Part shown: positions 6,484 through 13,139 of the stretch, one piece after another
Position numbering within the stretch: position 1 is the first letter of the stretch
Layout: each line of letters begins with the position of its first letter
Source: an uncultured Dialister sp.
GTDB taxonomy: Bacteria > Bacillota > Negativicutes > Veillonellales > Dialisteraceae
Length of the DNA stretch: 13,347 nucleotides
Direction of reading: 5' to 3'
Assembly: GCA_900543455.1 (NCBI GenBank)
Contig: UQRR01000058.1
Location: 1 to 13,347, forward strand
The notes under the pieces: generated by a model
What the model was told of the DNA's origin: nothing
Seen by the model: only the letters and a program-made list of their open reading frames with translations
Databases searched by the model: none
Translations under genes and position numbers: made by a program

Positions 6484-7497
6484 ATGAACCCAGTCTTACA
6501 TCAATCCTTCCTCACGATGCTCGACTATACGCCCGAGCAATTCGCCTACTACCTGGACCTCGCCGCCCAGCTGAAAAAAGATAAAAAAGAAGGCAAAGAA
6601 GCCCAACTGTTAAAGGGCAAAAATTTTGCCCTTATTTTTGAGAAAGACTCCACCCGCACGCGTTGCGCCTTCGAAGTATCCGCACGCGACCAGGGAGCCT
6701 ACACCACCTACCTCGGCCCGACCGGAAGCCAGATCGGCAAGAAGGAGTCCATCGCGGACACCGCCCGCGTGCTCGGCTCCATGTTTGATGCCATCGAATT
6801 CCGCGGATTCGCCCAGAGCGCTGTCGAAGAGCTCTCCGCCAAAGCCGGTGTCCCGGTCTGGAACGGCCTCACCGATTACGACCATCCGACACAGACGCTC
6901 GCGAATTTCCTCACGCTGAAGGAACATTTCAAAAAGCCGCTGAACCAGATTTCCTATGCCTATGTCGGACACGGCCAGTCGAATATGGCCCACGCCCTGA
7001 TGGCAGGCGCCGCACTAGCCGGTATGGACTTCCGAATCATCGGGCCAAAGCAGTTCTTCCCGGAAGATGACTTCACCGCCAAGTGCAAGGAGATCGCAAA
7101 GAAGACAGGCGCGACCTTCACCTTCACTGACGATCCGGTGGAAGGCGTCAAGGGCCTTGATGTCATCTATACCGGTGTATGGGTCACGATGGGCGACCCT
7201 TATGAACTTTGGGGCGAGCGCATCAAGCTCTTTATGCCCTACCGCATCACCATGGACATGATCAAGAACACAGGAAATCCAGACACCGTCTTCTGCCACT
7301 GCCTGCCTGCCTTCCACAATACAGAGACCAAAGTCGGAAAAGACATCTACGAGCGCTTCGGCTTGGACGGCATCGAAGTCACCGATGACGTTTTCGAAGC
7401 CCCATTCTCACTCGCCTTTGAGGAAGCAGCGAACCGCCTGCCCACCATCAAAGCCGTCATGGTCGCTACCTTTGCTGACTATCCCATCGAAAAGTAA
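6484..7497 (+). CDS. argF: Ornithine-type carbamoyltransferase with altered ornithine-binding loop
   Basis: Transfers the carbamoyl group of carbamoyl phosphate to an amine, classically ornithine to citrulline. 337 residues, usual length. The carbamoyl-phosphate site is intact: STRTR (56-60), KKES (86-89), RVLG, HPTQ (134-137) and HCLPA (272-276). Two substrate-side motifs differ: GDxxNN is GHGQSN (162-167, last Asn kept), and the DVWxSMG loop is GVWVTMG (231-237), so the Asp that contacts the ornithine alpha-amino group is Gly and the Ser is Thr. ATG 6484 has AGGAG (6471-6475) eight bases upstream; a TTG at 6460 lies in the heptamer array. argC follows after 17 bases, so the two are co-transcribed. 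The overall sequence resembles anabolic/catabolic OTCs (ArgF/ArcB), not the known acetylornithine or putrescine enzymes. The fold assignment is certain; the second substrate is open. Confidence 0.9.
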   Translation: MNPVLHQSFLTMLDYTPEQFAYYLDLAAQLKKDKKEGKEAQLLKGKNFALIFEKDSTRTRCAFEVSARDQGAYTTYLGPTGSQIGKKESIADTARVLGSMFDAIEFRGFAQSAVEELSAKAGVPVWNGLTDYDHPTQTLANFLTLKEHFKKPLNQISYAYVGHGQSNMAHALMAGAALAGMDFRIIGPKQFFPEDDFTAKCKEIAKKTGATFTFTDDPVEGVKGLDVIYTGVWVTMGDPYELWGERIKLFMPYRITMDMIKNTGNPDTVFCHCLPAFHNTETKVGKDIYERFGLDGIEVTDDVFEAPFSLAFEEAANRLPTIKAVMVATFADYPIEK

Positions 7498-7514
7498 GAG
7501 AGGAGGAAATCATT

Positions 7515-8492
7515 ATGACTACGCAAAAACTGCCGAAAGTATTCATTGTTGGTGAATCGGGGACCACGGGCCTGAGACTGCACGATCGTTTGATTTCCCG
7601 AAGCGACATCGAGCTTCTCTCTCTCCCCGATGAAAAAAGAAAAGATATCCCCACCATCGTGGAATATGCCAAGAATGCAGATCTCATGTTCCTTTGTCTC
7701 CCCGATGATGCCTCCCGCGAGATCGTGAAAGCCACCGAAGGCACCGGCATCCGCATCCTTGACACCTCCACGGCCCACCGCACCAAGGAAGACTGGGTCT
7801 ACGGCTTCCCTGAACTCTCTTCCGAGCAGTACAAAGCCATCAGCCAAGCAGAGAAGGTCGCCGTCCCCGGCTGCCACGCCAGCGGTGCGATCTCTATCCT
7901 GTATCCGCTCGTCCACGCAGGCATCCTTCCGATCAATTACCCGCTCCACATCGTATCCCTCACCGGCTACAGCGGCGGCGGCAAAAAAATGATCAAGGAA
8001 TACGAAGAAGAAAAGACGCTTCCGCTCGCCTCTCCCCGCCAGTACGGCCTCTCCCAGAAGCACAAGCATCTTCCGGAGATCATGAAGGTCTGCAAGCTCT
8101 GCGAGACACCGCTCTTCTCGCCCATCGTCGCGGATTACTACGCCGGCATGGAAGTCACTGTCGGTTTCCACACCGGATTCCTCCAGCTCCCCTGCGGTCT
8201 TCCCGGCGACATCACACTGGAAGACTTCCATGCCATTTTTGAAAAACAATACAAGGACTCGAAATTCATCAAAGTCTCCCCGCTCTCGACCGAGGAAACC
8301 AATGCGCTCTTCCTCGCCGCCAATCAAAATGCGGGCAAAGACTCCATGACCCTCTACATCACCGGCAACGATGAACGCATTGAGGTCGTATCCCTGTTTG
8401 ATAACCTCGGCAAGGGCGCCTCCGGTGCTGCCATCGAGTGTATGAACATCATGCTGGGCCTTCCTCCAGAAACAGGGCTCGTGGTGGACTAA
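7515..8492 (+). CDS. argC: N-acetyl-gamma-glutamyl-phosphate reductase
   Basis: NADPH-dependent reduction of N-acetylglutamyl-5-phosphate to the semialdehyde, third step of arginine synthesis. 325 residues with the nucleotide-binding GESGTTG (13-19) at the N terminus, LDTSTAHR (82-89) and the catalytic Cys C120 in VPGCHASG. SGYSGGGKK-like loop residues (TGYSGGGKKMI, from about 151) complete the substrate site. The shorter length and the GTTGLRL start fit the short ArgC type rather than the 340+ residue type. The start is set by AGGAGG at 7501-7506, eight bases upstream. It follows argF by 17 bases. The stop codon is directly followed by a heptamer array. Confidence 0.95.
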   Translation: MTTQKLPKVFIVGESGTTGLRLHDRLISRSDIELLSLPDEKRKDIPTIVEYAKNADLMFLCLPDDASREIVKATEGTGIRILDTSTAHRTKEDWVYGFPELSSEQYKAISQAEKVAVPGCHASGAISILYPLVHAGILPINYPLHIVSLTGYSGGGKKMIKEYEEEKTLPLASPRQYGLSQKHKHLPEIMKVCKLCETPLFSPIVADYYAGMEVTVGFHTGFLQLPCGLPGDITLEDFHAIFEKQYKDSKFIKVSPLSTEETNALFLAANQNAGKDSMTLYITGNDERIEVVSLFDNLGKGASGAAIECMNIMLGLPPETGLVVD

Positions 8493-8493
8493 A

Positions 8494-8606
8494 TACTGGT
8501 GACTGGTGACTAGGGACTAGGGACTAGGGATTAGGGATTAGACATTAGACTTCTGCCCCCTGACTTCTGACTTCTGACTTCTCACTTCTCACTTCTCACT
8601 TCTCAC
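8494..8606. repeat. Two consecutive heptamer arrays after argC
   Basis: Starting one base after the argC stop: ACTGG, TGACTGG, TGACTAG, GGACTAG twice, GGATTAG twice, ACATTAG (8500-8548 in register). A second array follows at 8561-8606: TGACTTC three times, then TCACTTC three times and TCAC. Both arrays have an exact 7-base period although their unit sequences differ. Confidence 0.92.
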
Positions 8607-8660
8607 AAAGTCTGCGTGCGAAGCCGGCACTGCCATTTCTCATTTCACTCACCCCTCCTA

Positions 8661-8749
8661 CTGTCCATCTGATGGCACCGAATGTACCGGATGTCCCCAA
8701 ACCCTTAACCCTTAAACCCTCCGGGCATTCGATGTCATCAGATGGACAG
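8661..8749. repeat. 89-base hairpin element with 24-base terminal inverted repeats
   Basis: CTGTCCATCTGATGGCACCG... (8661-8684) and its inverted partner (8726-8749) match at 22 of 24 positions, and both differences are G-U compatible in RNA. An inner CCGGA/TCCGG pair (8687-8691, 8720-8724) extends the stem; the loop holds CCCTTAA-type repeats. No terminator tail. It lies in the argC-argB gap. Confidence 0.85.
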
Positions 8750-8807
8750 CAGCGGTCTTTCATGCAAGCAGAACCTATAGACAAAGATCAAAGTGTGAAC
8801 CCGCAGC

Positions 8808-8857
8808 TAAGAAAACACTGATTCAATCGTTGTCAGATTTAATCAGCGTTTTCCTAA
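8808..8857. repeat. Short palindromic copy of the window-end repeat element
   Basis: TAAGAAAACACTGATTCAAT (8808-8827) and ATTTAATCAGCGTTTTCCTA (8837-8856) are imperfect inverted repeats with a small loop. They match the outer arms at 59-82 and 13218-13241, so this looks like an internal-deletion derivative keeping only the ends. It lies 17 bases before the argB ribosome binding site region. Confidence 0.8.
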
Positions 8858-8887
8858 CACGGAACCTATACAAAGGAGCCTCTTCCT

Positions 8888-9742
8888 ATGATTACAGACA
8901 ATGCCATTCGGGCGGAAATCCTGACACAGGCCGTCCCCTATATCAAAGAATATACCGGTAAATACGTCGTCGCCAAGTACGGCGGAAATGCCATGACCGA
9001 TCCCGTCCTGAAGAAGAACGTCATGCAGGACATTCTTCTTCTTCATCTCATCGGCGTGAATGTCATCCTCGTCCATGGCGGCGGTCCGGACATCAATGCC
9101 ATGCTGGACGCTTTGAAGATCGAGTCGCACTTTGAGAATGGTCTTCGCGTCACAGATAAAGATACCATGGACGTCGTGCAGATGGTCCTCGCCGGCAAAG
9201 TCAATAAAAGCCTCGTCGCCTACCTTAGCGCCCTTGGCGGCAAAGCCATCGGCCTCTGCGGCATCGACGGCGATATGATCCAAGTCCATACCAAGAACGA
9301 GAAGCTGGGGCTCGTGGGAGAGATCGACCAGATCGACACGACCGTGATCGACAGCGCACTCTCCGCCGGATTCATCCCCGTCATTTCCTCCGTCGGTGTC
9401 GACAGCCAGGGACAGCCGCACAACATCAATGCAGACACGGCCGCTACCAAGATCGCCGCGGCGCTGAACGCCGAATGTCTCGTCTTTATGAGCAACATCG
9501 ACGGCGTCATGAAAGACCCAAAGGATAAAGACAGCCTCCTCCATAAGCTGACTGTCGTAGAGACGGAAGCCCTCAAAAAGGACGGCACCATCAATGGCGG
9601 CATGATCCCGAAGGTCGATGCCTGCACCGATGCCATCAAGGATGGCGTGAAGAAGGTCTTCATCATCAATGGCGAAGTCCCCCACGCCCTTTTGATCGAG
9701 CTCCTCACAGACGAAGGACTCGGAACTATGTTTGTAGAGTAG
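8888..9742 (+). CDS. argB: Acetylglutamate kinase
   Basis: Phosphorylates N-acetylglutamate with ATP, second step of arginine synthesis. 284 residues of the amino-acid kinase fold: K30-YGGNAM (31-36), HGGGPDI (63-69), NADTAA (181-186), GGMIPK with K242. An N-terminal helix precedes the first strand (IRAEILTQAVPYIKEY, 7-22) and the C terminus reads DEGLGTMF; both are features of the hexameric, arginine-inhibited kinases, as opposed to the E. coli type. Feedback control at this enzyme is usual where the acetyl group is recycled by ArgJ or transferred cyclically, which is notable as argJ is absent here. ATG 8888 follows AAAGGAG (8872-8878). The gene is preceded by a 395-base gap full of repeats and its TAG stop abuts a heptamer array. 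Confidence 0.95.
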   Translation: MITDNAIRAEILTQAVPYIKEYTGKYVVAKYGGNAMTDPVLKKNVMQDILLLHLIGVNVILVHGGGPDINAMLDALKIESHFENGLRVTDKDTMDVVQMVLAGKVNKSLVAYLSALGGKAIGLCGIDGDMIQVHTKNEKLGLVGEIDQIDTTVIDSALSAGFIPVISSVGVDSQGQPHNINADTAATKIAAALNAECLVFMSNIDGVMKDPKDKDSLLHKLTVVETEALKKDGTINGGMIPKVDACTDAIKDGVKKVFIINGEVPHALLIELLTDEGLGTMFVE

Positions 9743-9791
9743 GGACTGGTGACTGGTGACTAGGGATTAGTGACTAGGGATTAGGGATTAG
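9743..9791. repeat. Seven-unit heptamer array starting at the argB stop codon
   Basis: Immediately after TAG: GGACTGG, TGACTGG, TGACTAG, GGATTAG, TGACTAG, GGATTAG, GGATTAG, in unbroken 7-base register. The unit order resembles the array at 8500-8541. Confidence 0.93.
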
Positions 9792-9842
9792 AAATTCCGC
9801 CCAAGCCAAGCCTCGAGAGAAAAAGTAAGTGAAGCTATCATC

Positions 9843-10032
9843 CTCTCGTATCGTCATTCCGAGCGCAGCCGAGGAATCTTTGTTGTATTCCTTTGAAAAA
9901 CTCTCTCGATATCCCTATGCATGAAACGCCGTATTTCCAGTACGGTGTTTCCCATTTCCCTTCCTCTAACAGTCATAATTAACCGCAAACGAAAAAGATT
10001 CCTCCACTTCGGCCCTTATGACGATACGGGAG
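9843..10032. repeat. 190-base element with CGTATCGTCAT...GGAATCTTT terminal inverted repeats
   Basis: The left arm (9843-9881) and right arm (9994-10032) match over most of 39 bases, best at CGTATCGTCAT and GAGGAATCTTT. Inside, GAAACGCCGTA-TTTCCAG-TACGGTGTTTC (about 9926-9954) is a further hairpin. No protein is encoded. A related element is at 11507-11674. It appears MITE-like, lying in the argB-argD gap. Confidence 0.8.
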
Positions 10033-10050
10033 TACCGCTCATCTAAAATT

Positions 10051-10130
10051 TACGACGCTTCCATATTTTCATGCGCCGCACCACCCCCATTGAACCTTCA
10101 GAACCTCATGAACCCATTGAACCATTCCTC
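10051..10130. repeat. Decayed GC hairpin core and GAACC nonamers before argD
   Basis: GACGCTTCCATATTTTCATG precedes GCGCCGC (10073-10079) and CACCACCCC. The left arm has changed so the stem is weaker than in the other copies. Then ATTGAACCT, TCAGAACCT, CATGAACCC, ATTGAACCA run in 9-base register up to about 10125, just before the argD AAAGGAG site. Confidence 0.75.
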
Positions 10131-10144
10131 AAAGGAGTCTATAT

Positions 10145-11314
10145 ATGAATACCATCGAAAAAGATCAGAAATACATCGCACATGCGTACCACCGTTACCC
10201 TGTCTGCTTTGTGAGCGGCAAAGGATCGATCCTCACAGACGAGGACGGCAAGGAATACATTGACCTCGGCAGCGGGATCGGTGTCGACATCTTCGGCATT
10301 GCCCACGAACCATGGATGGCCGCTGTGGAAAAGCAGCTCCACACGCTGAACCATGTCTCGAACCTGTACTATACGAAGCCCGATGCAGAGCTTGCCGAAC
10401 TGCTTTGCGAAAAAACCGGCATGAAGAAAGTATTCTTCTCGAACTCCGGCGCGGAAGCGAATGAATGTGCCATCAAAGGCGCGCGCAAGTACTCCATCGA
10501 CAAGTACGGCAAAGACCGCAATGTCATCGTCACCCTCATCAACGGCTTCCACGGCCGCACCGTCACAACGCTTGCTGCGACCGGACAGGACGTTTTCCAT
10601 CAGAATTTCTTCCCACTGACCGAAGGCTTCCTCTACACCCCGACGAATGACCTTCCCGCCTTCATCGACCTCTGCGAAAAGAATCCGAATGTCTGCGCCG
10701 TCATGATGGAGTCCATCCAGGGCGAGGGCGGCGTGCATCCCCTCGACAAGGATTTCTTCGAAGGCGTGAACAAGTATGCCAAGGAGCATGACATCCTCCT
10801 CATCGTCGATGAAGTCCAGACCGGCAATGGCCGCACGGGCAAGCTCTACGGCTACATGAATTTCGACGTACAGCCTGATATCGTCTCCACCGCCAAGGGC
10901 CTCGGCGGCGGTCTTCCGATCGGCGCGACGATGTTCGGCGAAAAGACACAGGACGTCTTCACCTACGGTACCCACGGCTCCACTTTCGGCGGCAACCCGA
11001 TCGCCTGCGCCGGTGCGATCTCCATCCTGAAGGAGATCGATGACGCTCTCCTTACCTCCGTCAAGGAAAAGGGCGACTATATCAAAAAGGAAATGGAAGG
11101 TGCCAAAGGCGTGAAATCCGTCGCCGGCATGGGCCTCATGCTCGGCATCGAACCGGTCGCGCCTGTCGGACCGATCGTAGAAAAACTCCTCGCCAAAGGC
11201 GTCGTCGTCCTCACAGCGAAAGAAAAGATCCGCCTCCTCCCTGCGCTCAATATCCCTATGGAACAGCTGAAGAAAGCGGTCGCCATCATGAAGGACGTGC
11301 TGGCAGAAGAATAA
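10145..11314 (+). CDS. argD: Acetylornithine aminotransferase
   Basis: Class III PLP aminotransferase that makes N-acetylornithine from N-acetylglutamate semialdehyde with glutamate as donor. 389 residues, usual length. SGAEANE (101-107) and FHGRT (135-139) bind the cofactor phosphate and ring, ESIQGEGG (189-196) and DEVQTGNGRTG (222-232) are present, and the Schiff-base lysine is K251 in STAKGLGGGLPIGA; THGSTFGGNP follows at about 280-290. The start is fixed by AAAGGAG at 10131-10137. It is the last gene of the arginine cluster; a strong terminator lies 12 bases after the stop. The enzyme could also serve succinyl-diaminopimelate synthesis, as ArgD homologues often do. Confidence 0.95.
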   Translation: MNTIEKDQKYIAHAYHRYPVCFVSGKGSILTDEDGKEYIDLGSGIGVDIFGIAHEPWMAAVEKQLHTLNHVSNLYYTKPDAELAELLCEKTGMKKVFFSNSGAEANECAIKGARKYSIDKYGKDRNVIVTLINGFHGRTVTTLAATGQDVFHQNFFPLTEGFLYTPTNDLPAFIDLCEKNPNVCAVMMESIQGEGGVHPLDKDFFEGVNKYAKEHDILLIVDEVQTGNGRTGKLYGYMNFDVQPDIVSTAKGLGGGLPIGATMFGEKTQDVFTYGTHGSTFGGNPIACAGAISILKEIDDALLTSVKEKGDYIKKEMEGAKGVKSVAGMGLMLGIEPVAPVGPIVEKLLAKGVVVLTAKEKIRLLPALNIPMEQLKKAVAIMKDVLAEE

Positions 11315-11323
11315 ATCGTATGC

Positions 11324-11361
11324 AAAAAGCCGAGATGAGGTTTGCTCATCTCGGCTTTTTT
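11324..11361 (+). terminator. Rho-independent terminator of the arginine cluster
   Basis: AAAGCCGAGATGAG (11326-11339), loop GTTTG, and the perfect complement (11345-11358) form a 14-bp stem followed by TTT; the T tract runs to 11361. The A-run on the left gives a weaker tail on the opposite strand, so some activity in both directions is possible. Confidence 0.95.
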
Positions 11362-11370
11362 GTGGTTGGG

Positions 11371-11490
11371 TTCAGGGTTAGCCCATGGGGCGTGCTACCC
11401 CTTGATTACGTATAAAAGCTCTGCTTGAATGAGAAATTAGAAATGCGAAATGGTGGTGCGGCGCATAACAATATGGAAGCGCCGCGGAAT
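11371..11490. repeat. Inverted copy of the composite repeat module
   Basis: GGGTTAGCCCATGGGGCGTG...CCTTGATTACG (11376-11410), GAATGAGAAATTAGAAATG and the hairpin core GCGGCGC (11458-11464)/GCGCCGC (11479-11485) are the reverse complement of the module at 4711-4825. The order is preserved over about 115 bases. Confidence 0.88.
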
Positions 11491-11506
11491 TTTGATGGCG
11501 CTTCGC

Positions 11507-11674
11507 GTCGTCGTCATCTCGAGCGTAGCCGAGAGATCTCTATTGCAGTACGGAAATCAGCATGTATGCGCCATTTCATCAACGACGTTTTTGTTCTGCG
11601 TCTTTCTGCTATCTCGCACTGACTTCTTACCGGTGTGCAAGAAAGATCGAGGGCTTCGCTCGGGATGACGATAC
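11507..11674. repeat. 168-base element with GTCATCTCGAGCG/GATCT terminal inverted repeats
   Basis: The left arm (11507-11539: GTCATCTCGAGCGTAGCC then GAGAGATCT) and the right arm (11644-11674) are imperfect inverted repeats. They belong to the same family as the arms at 9843-9881 (GTCATTCCGAGCGCAGCC then GAGGAATCT). The interior (about 11540-11643) differs from the other copy and shows no gene. Confidence 0.78.
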
Positions 11675-11715
11675 GTGGGAAGCGGTACTAATCTCAAACT
11701 CAATTCCCAATCCCT

Positions 11716-11760
11716 GCTTTCAAACTTGTGGTGCGGCGCAAAAAATAATGAAGTGCCGCG
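11716..11760. repeat. Sixth GC hairpin core with inverted AAGTTTGAAAGC boundary
   Basis: GCTTTCAAACTT (11716-11727) is followed by GTGGTGCGGCGC, an A-rich loop and GTGCCGC (11753-11759). One arm base differs from the other copies but still pairs as G-U, so the hairpin survives. Confidence 0.75.
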
Positions 11761-11800
11761 GAGTATAAAAAGGGCGATGTCCGCTTGAGACTTGGAGACA

Positions 11801-11878
11801 TTAGACTACAGACGTCAGATGTCTGACGTCTGTAGTCTAACTTCTAACACCTAGTCCCCAGTCACTAGTCACTAGTCA
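11801..11878. repeat. Perfect 40-base palindrome merging into a heptamer array
   Basis: TTAGACTACAGACGTCAGA (11801-11819), centre TG, and the exact complement (11822-11840) make 19-base perfect arms. On the minus strand, from the stop codon of the next gene, TGACTAG, TGACTAG, TGACTGG, GGACTAG, GTGTTAG, AAGTTAG run in 7-base register (11878 down to 11837), and the register continues into the palindrome (ACTACAG, ACGTCAG). In RNA the hairpin could act as a 3' stabiliser for the aminotransferase mRNA. Confidence 0.9.
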
Positions 11879-13126
11879 CTGCTCTGCGCCTGCTTCTTTG
11901 ATCGCGATGGCGAGCTTGTGAGCAAGACCGGCCATCTTAGGTTTGGAGACGGAGCAGACGGCGAGGCGGATGCCTTTCTTCAGCGGTACCATGAAGACAT
12001 GCTCCTTTTCCAGATAGTCGCAGACCGCCTGGGACTTGGTGACCGGGATGGTGATGAAGAAGCCAGAGATGTAGGGGACGAATTTCACGCCTTCCTCTCT
12101 CGCTTCCTTCATGAAGATCGCCGCTCTGTCCTGAATGAGGCGGAAATACTTGGCGCGCTCTGCATCGAGCGCTTTGATCTTTTCATCGTCGCGGCAGATG
12201 CGGATCATCGCATTCTGCGCTGCACTGTTGCAGTTCGACCAGGTCGCACGGCTGGCGTACTGGTTGATATCTACGAATTCTTTGATGACATCCTTATCGG
12301 AGGAGATCCCGATCATCGCGCCCATGCGCTGGCCATACATGGTGAAGCCCTTGGACAGGGTGTAGGCACAGACCGTCAGAATATTCTTCGGGAGGCCGCC
12401 GAAAAGACGGAAGAATTTTCTGCATTCCTCCTTCTCGCCGCTGTAGTCAAGGTATGCCACATCCGGCACCAGGATCGCCTTCTTCGTTTCATCCCGGACC
12501 GCTTCTTTCAATACATCGATGGCTGCCTGCCATTCCTCATCCGAGAGGCAATAGCCCGTCGGATTGTTCGCGATACCATTCAGGATGATGACGATATTGT
12601 CCTGACGAGAGAGGATATCTTCCACCTTCTCCTTGAGATCCGCCGCATGGAAATGACCGTCCTCTGTCAGAAGAGAGAAGGTGCGCACCTTGCGGTTGTT
12701 ATCATCGATCAGACTGTCATAGGCGCCCCAGTGCCAGTCAGAGATGAGGACCTCGTCTCCGACCTCCGAGTAGTTGTGCACCACATGATGCAGCACGCCC
12801 GTGCCGCCGGGGGTCGAGCAGGCATCGATGTAGCCCTCCGGACGCGACTTGCCAAAGCACTGGTCGATGCAGGCATCCAGAAAGGCGCGATATCCCTGAA
12901 TCGGTGCATACGCGCACATTTCCTTCGGCGTGAGGACCGAGAGAGCCTCTTTCACCACATCCAGCACGACCAAGCTGCCATCTTCATCCAGAATGGATCC
13001 GACGGTCGCATTCACCACATTCTCTGTGCCGATCTTCTCCGCCAGCGCAATCGCGCGGTTGTTTGCGGCAAAAATATTATCCTCTGCGCTTTTCCCCTTC
13101 GCATGGGGTGCTGCCATACTGTACAT
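11876..13126 (-). CDS. PLP-dependent aminotransferase, aspartate/aromatic (AspC/TyrB-like) type
   Basis: Fold type I aminotransferase of 416 residues resembling the I-alpha group of aspartate/aromatic transaminases. The Schiff-base lysine is K259 in YTLSKGFTMYGQRMGAM, with R267 in the position of the phosphate-binding Arg. ANNPTGYCLSDEEW gives NPTG at 188-191, and PDVAYLDY holds D222 and Tyr for the cofactor. STPGGTG (about 105-111) binds the phosphate. The C-terminal GIRLAVCSVSK region would carry the substrate carboxylate Arg. The ATG at 13126 has AGGAGG seven bases upstream, and upstream extension would run through a terminator hairpin. It likely moves amino groups between glutamate and aspartate or aromatic acids. 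The TGA stop is the first three bases of a heptamer array. It is convergent with argD and read from outside the repeat at the window end. Confidence 0.88.
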   Translation of the reverse strand: MYSMAAPHAKGKSAEDNIFAANNRAIALAEKIGTENVVNATVGSILDEDGSLVVLDVVKEALSVLTPKEMCAYAPIQGYRAFLDACIDQCFGKSRPEGYIDACSTPGGTGVLHHVVHNYSEVGDEVLISDWHWGAYDSLIDDNNRKVRTFSLLTEDGHFHAADLKEKVEDILSRQDNIVIILNGIANNPTGYCLSDEEWQAAIDVLKEAVRDETKKAILVPDVAYLDYSGEKEECRKFFRLFGGLPKNILTVCAYTLSKGFTMYGQRMGAMIGISSDKDVIKEFVDINQYASRATWSNCNSAAQNAMIRICRDDEKIKALDAERAKYFRLIQDRAAIFMKEAREEGVKFVPYISGFFITIPVTKSQAVCDYLEKEHVFMVPLKKGIRLAVCSVSKPKMAGLAHKLAIAIKEAGAEQ

Positions 13127-13139
13127 AGTTTTTCCTCCT

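Noticed and set aside
8808..8857. Terminator between argC and argB
   Set aside because: The inverted repeat has no T tract and matches the dispersed palindromic element instead.
11425..11768. Small open frames in the argD-aminotransferase gap
   Set aside because: They read through the composite repeat and the inverted-repeat element; such peptides (HLERSREIS-like) are typical of translated dispersed repeats.
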